Under the pieces are notes generated by a model. It did not search any database, was not told the origin of the DNA, and saw nothing but the letters and a program-made list of their open reading frames with translations. A stretch of 38,731 nt of DNA from an uncultured Opitutia bacterium (GTDB lineage: Bacteria; Verrucomicrobiota; Verrucomicrobiia; Opitutales; Opitutaceae), in the NCBI GenBank assembly GCA_903859715.1, contig CAIONS010000003.1, forward strand, positions 1-38,731, in the 5' to 3' direction. This document shows positions 35,516 through 38,731 of the stretch, piece by piece. The translations under genes and the position numbers were made by a program. Position 1 is the first letter of the stretch. Every line of letters starts with the position of its first letter.

Positions 35516-37926
35516 TCAGCGTTGGATGGCCGCCTCAGGTGAGGTGACGACCAGGTCGAGGGCGCAGCGGACGCGCTCAAGGTCACTCGTGTTGGGCGGA
35601 AGGTGGGCGACCGTGTTGACGGCAATGGCCCGGGAGGGCTCCGACATGGCGCCGGCGCAGAAGACGAGGTCGAGATAGTCGATGAGCTGATCCGGGGTCT
35701 TGGCCAGGGCCAGCAATGGATCGAGTTTCAGCACGAGGGCATTCTCCTTCGGTTGGGCTGGGGTATGGATGAAGTTCCGGAGCTGGTTGGGAATCGAGAT
35801 GGCGGTCGTATCGGTGAAGATCTGGTACTCGGGCGCGTGGAGGCCGGCCGCCGCCAATGGGCCGGGCAGCACGTAGTCCGGTTCGAAGAAATTAAAGACG
35901 GTCGGGGAGCGCAGCGCGGCCTGGCCGAGCGAACCCTCGGGATTGGGCAGATAATAGCGCCCGTTGGCCGACGTCGCATCGAACGCGCGCAACAGCGCGG
36001 TGGCCTGCAGCAGCGGCTCCTTCATCTTGCCGTAGCCGATATTGTGCAGCACATCGGGCGACCGCGCCTCGTAGTCGAGCAGGATGGCGCGCACCACGGC
36101 GCCGAGGTCGCCGCGCTCGCCATGGCCATTGTGGGCGAACACCTGGGCCACGCGGTAGACGTAGCCGGGACTGGGGTTGCTGGTGACGAGCCGCTGGATC
36201 AGCTGGCGGCAGATGAACGGGCCGGTGTTGGGATGACGGAAAAATGCGTCCAGCGTCAGGCGGAGATCGTTGGCGCCGCCCAGCTTGGCCGGGATCTTGA
36301 TTCCGCCGACGAGGGTCTTCGGGCCGTCATCGTGCTGCTCGGGATAGAGCATCATGGGCTGGAAGTAATTCTGCCGGACGCCGAAGAAATTGGGCTTGGG
36401 CTCGGGCGAGTAGAAGCCCCAGCCGGTGAAAATCTTGGCCGTTTCCACGACGGTGCCCTGGTCGTAGGTGGCGATCGGCAGGCCGTCGCGGCCGAGGCGG
36501 TAGGTGCCGTCGGGCTGGAGTTCGTTCAGGCCGATGGTGAACAGTTGCATGACCTCGCGGGCGTAATTCTCGTCGGCGCTCGTGCCGCGCTTTTCGTCGC
36601 CCTTGGGGCTTTTCAGATGGCTGAGGTACGCGCCCATGATCGGGCTGAGCGTCACGTCCTGCAGGAGCTGGCGGAAATTCCCGAAGGCATCGCGCGCCAG
36701 CAGGTCGTAGTAGGCCGCGGCGGCCTCGGGATTGTTGGCGAGGGCGTCGTTTACATCGGAGACGACGAAGATCTCGCTGAGTGCGAAGGCGACGCGCTGG
36801 CGGAGTTGATCGGGAGCGGTGAGGGCGGTCTGCCACCAGGCGACCTGGCGGTTGGCGTTGTTGATGCGCGCGCGCGGGTTGTTCGGCGGGAAGGCGCGAT
36901 AGTCGGCGCGCATGGTTTCCACCTGCGAACTCGGCGGGATGCCATCTGCTCGTTGATCCAGTTATTGAAATTCTGCGGCTTCGGCGGCGGCTCGTTCAGG
37001 CGGGGCGTCGGATGGACGAATTCGTCGATCTCCGTCTTGGTCGGCCCGAAGGTTGCCTGGGTGAGGAAGCGGGCCACATCGCGGGCGGGCGGTGGCGTGT
37101 TGGGCAGCTTGGGCGGGTTGGCGGGCGGCTGGAACTTCACCGAGCCGGTGGCGTGGATGAAATTGCCGCGCAGTTCGCCGGTGGGGTGGTTCTTGGTGTC
37201 AATCGCGGCGTAAACCAGCCCGCGATCGAGCGCGGCCCAGAGGGCTTCCGAGGTGAATTGCCCCGTCGGCTGCATCGCCCAATCGAAGGAGACACGCTGA
37301 TCCGCGTGGAAATTCATCAGGTACGCACCTTCATGACCCGGGTCGCCGAGCTTGAGATGGGCGACGACGAAGGGCGAAGACAAGTTGGCGTGGGAGACGG
37401 TCACCCGGGCCCGGGAGTGGTCGGGAGCGAGCAACAGCACGGCGGTGCCATAGGCGGTGGATTCGGGCGCCTCGGCGGTCGGGCGCAGCGCGGCGACAAA
37501 CAGCTCGGGCGGCGAATCGGTGATCGTGATGATCGCGCGGTCGGACGGGCCCACCTGATAATCGGGACCTGAGCGCAGGGAGCAGAACACGGTGCGCAGC
37601 GGCTCCTTTTCAAAATCGCCGATGGCCGTGATGGCAATTGTCGCCGTGGCCGCGCCGGCCGGGAAGGTGAGGGTGGGGGGAATCTCGTGGTAGTCCACGC
37701 CCGGCTTGGCGGTGCCGCCCGGCTCGAGGCTGACGGTGAGCGCGGCGGAAAGATCACCGGAGCGCGTGACGGTGATGAGGCCCGGCTTCACGGCGGTTTC
37801 GTCCGTGGTGGCGACCGTGGCGGTCAGCGTGACCATCGGCTTGGCTGAATCGGCGGCGGAGGCGGCGGGCAGTCCTAGACCGATCAATCCAAAGAAGAGC
37901 AGGGCAAATCTGAATAATGGGCGCAT
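35516..37926 (-). pseudogene. Calx-beta / CHRD / DUF1800 exported protein, single frameshift
   Basis: The gene starts at the ATG at 37926 (MRPLFRFALLFFGLIGLG..., Sec signal peptide ending 'AASAA'). The first frame encodes a Calx-beta domain (about 30-135), a CHRD-like domain (about 140-245: 'SRARVTVSHANLSSPFVVAHLKLGDPGHEGAYLMNF', 'GLVYAAIDTKNHPTGELRGNF') and the start of DUF1800 ('DVARFLTQATFGPTKTEID', 'NFNNWINEQMA'). At about 36940 the frame breaks: restoring one base after ATGGC yields 'MA-IPPSSQVETMRADYRAF' and joins the second frame, which continues DUF1800 to the stop at 35516 ('RQRVAFALSEIFVVSD', 'ADENYAREVMQLFTIGL', 'PGYVYRVAQVFA'). Both halves are otherwise intact, so a recent one-base deletion or a sequencing error is likely. 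If the product is made, it is a surface or periplasmic partner of the DUF1501 protein. Confidence 0.85.
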
Positions 37927-38092
37927 AGTCGGGCGACCCATCGCGGGCGGCATGCAGCGTGACGAGGGCGGCCGGCCAAGGTTACTGGATTCGCCGGCTG
38001 CGCGTAGATCAGAGGTCCCGTCGTCGCATGGACCGTTACTTTGATTCGCGGCTTGCCACGGATTTTTTCTTCGCGTGGCATGAGGACTCCTC

Positions 38093-38176
38093 GCCCGGGT
38101 GGCGGAATTGGCAGACGCTGCAGACTCAAAATCTGCCGACAGCAATGTCATGTGGGTTCGACCCCCACCCCGGGCA
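38093..38176 (+). tRNA. tRNA-Leu (anticodon CAA)
   Basis: An 84-nt class II tRNA. Acceptor GCCCGGG pairs with CCCGGGC, discriminator A. Anticodon stem GCAGA/TCTGC with loop CTCAAAA gives CAA at 34-36. The long variable arm (GACA/TGTC) is typical of leucine. The T arm GTGGG-TTCGACC-CCCAC is intact. CCA is not encoded (CTA follows), unlike the tRNA-Pro at the left end. The 3' half overlaps the end of an integrase reading frame on the other strand. Confidence 0.95.
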
Positions 38177-38180
38177 CTAG
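38148..38180. other. Probable attachment site in tRNA-Leu 3' end
   Basis: The integrase frame terminates inside the tRNA variable arm and covers the whole T arm and acceptor 3' strand, which is where tRNA-specific integrases recombine. The expected second copy of this sequence is not in the window. Confidence 0.4.
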
Positions 38181-38606
38181 TTCTCCATTTGGACAGGTTT
38201 GGACACCATTCTCCAAAGCGGGACAACCCTCCTCCGCGTCAGCAGTTTCCGTAACGAATTGCCTCGTAACCGATTTTTCGCGACGGACAGGTTTGGACAA
38301 CGAATCCCTATCTTGGCCGGAAAAACGTGGAGAACTGCGTGGAGAAGCTGCAACGGCGGATAGGGTCTCGATTCCTTCCGCCAGGGGCAGCTTGGTCGTG
38401 TCGGTGTAAGTCCAGTCAGTCAGACGCAGGCTCTTGTGACGGGCCAGTTGCATGATCACGCGCGAGTGAATTCCTGATTTCTGCAGCAGGGTAATGAACG
38501 TCCGCCGGAAAGTATGAATGCCAGCTGGCCGGCCGAGTTTGTCATTAAGGGGAATCCCCGCCTTGACCATATCACGGTGCAGCGTGTCCACGCCTCCTTC
38601 TTCCAC
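38148..38606 (-). pseudogene. Tyrosine-type integrase, C-terminal fragment
   Basis: The open frame encodes the C-terminal half of a phage-type tyrosine recombinase: 'AGIPLNDKLGRPAG', 'IHTFRRTFITLLQKSGI' (HxxR box), 'IMQLARHKSLRLT' (His of the second box) and 'WTYTD', whose Tyr is the likely nucleophile. This resembles PVC integrases with 'LRHTF...LMRHSD.RLT...YTD'. The N-terminal core-binding domain and first catalytic Arg are missing: at about 38595 the sequence passes into an IS3-type orfA in another frame. The C-terminus ('VPGVGVEPT', stop at 38148) is encoded by the tRNA-Leu 3' half, so the gene runs into its own attachment site, as in tRNA-integrating elements. It should be inactive. Confidence 0.85.
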
Positions 38607-38731
38607 TGGCTCACCTGGACCGGGTGCACCTGATACTTCGCCGCGATGGCGTGGACTGGCTCGATGCCCTTCAGGGCTTCAAGACCAACTTTGGCTTTCA
38701 GATCGGGACTGTGCAGACGTCGTTTCTTTGA
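38591..38731 (-). mobile_element. IS3-family transposase orfA, 5' part, truncated
   Basis: Reading leftward from the window edge: SKKRRLHSPDLKAKVGLEAL, then KGIEPVHAIAAKYQVHPVQV and SQWKKEA. This is the helix-turn-helix N-terminus of an IS3-type OrfA ('KKRR.HSPEFKAKVALEALKG...A..F.VHP.QISQWKK'). The start codon is just outside the window. The frame loses similarity after QWKKEA, where integrase sequence begins, so this orfA lacks its C-terminal half, and orfB is absent here. The join is either the scar of an insertion followed by deletion, or an assembly junction. Confidence 0.75.

Noticed and set aside
35603-37213. 536-codon open frame antisense to the DUF1800 gene
   Set aside because: Considered because the sense gene is frameshifted, but the sense halves match DUF1800 and CHRD, while the antisense frame matches nothing.

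Overview
The window looks like a chromosomal segment of a GC-rich Verrucomicrobiota bacterium, most likely of the Opitutales/Opitutaceae. Support: a PEP-CTERM-type sorting tail of the 'VPE.GTW...RR' form, an IspG with the large central insertion seen in PVC bacteria, Chlamydiae and plants, an adjacent DUF1501/DUF1800 pair, a cytochrome c-PQQ sugar dehydrogenase fusion, weak Shine-Dalgarno signals, and many short GC-rich intergenic repeats. The assignment comes from reading the proteins, not from a database search.

Layout. 1-3.3 kb: tRNA-Pro(GGG), a long stretch without genes, a frameshifted PEP-CTERM-like exported protein, and a membrane-anchored TPR protein. 3.5-10.2 kb: ligA, then a tight three-gene set on the + strand: coiled-coil outer-membrane porin-like protein, exported cupredoxin, hybrid sensor kinase. 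10.2-12.9 kb: a small conserved hypothetical gene bracketed by direct repeats, dnaA, and an AT-richer dnaA upstream region that may hold oriC. 12.7-19.4 kb: a minus-strand cell-envelope operon uppS-cdsA-dxr-rseP-ispG ending in a hairpin terminator. 19.7-27.6 kb: phhB, a polytopic membrane protein, a tiny lipoprotein overlapping proA, an ABC-2 exporter (ATPase and permease), a PfkB kinase, a DUF6941-like protein and a 70-residue membrane protein. 27.7-31.6 kb: pyrG, kdsA, a stand-alone lipoyl-plus-E3-binding-domain protein and rsmE. 32.1-37.9 kb: cytochrome c-PQQ dehydrogenase, DUF1501 (Tat-exported) and a frameshifted Calx-beta/CHRD/DUF1800 protein. 38.1-38.7 kb: tRNA-Leu(CAA) with the 3' end of a tyrosine integrase gene running into it; that integrase is itself broken by an IS3-type orfA fragment, so this end is a degraded integration site.

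How the genes fit together. The window is mostly housekeeping: isoprenoid precursor synthesis (dxr, ispG) feeds undecaprenyl-PP synthesis (uppS); cdsA and rseP serve phospholipids and envelope proteolysis; pyrG and kdsA supply CTP and Kdo-8-P for CMP-Kdo and lipopolysaccharide. The least explained units are the porin/cupredoxin/hybrid-kinase set, the truncated E2-like lipoyl protein, and at least four families of dispersed repeats that cluster at gene ends, overlap some stop codons and in two places appear to have become coding sequence. I found no CRISPR array and no recognisable defence or biosynthetic island.
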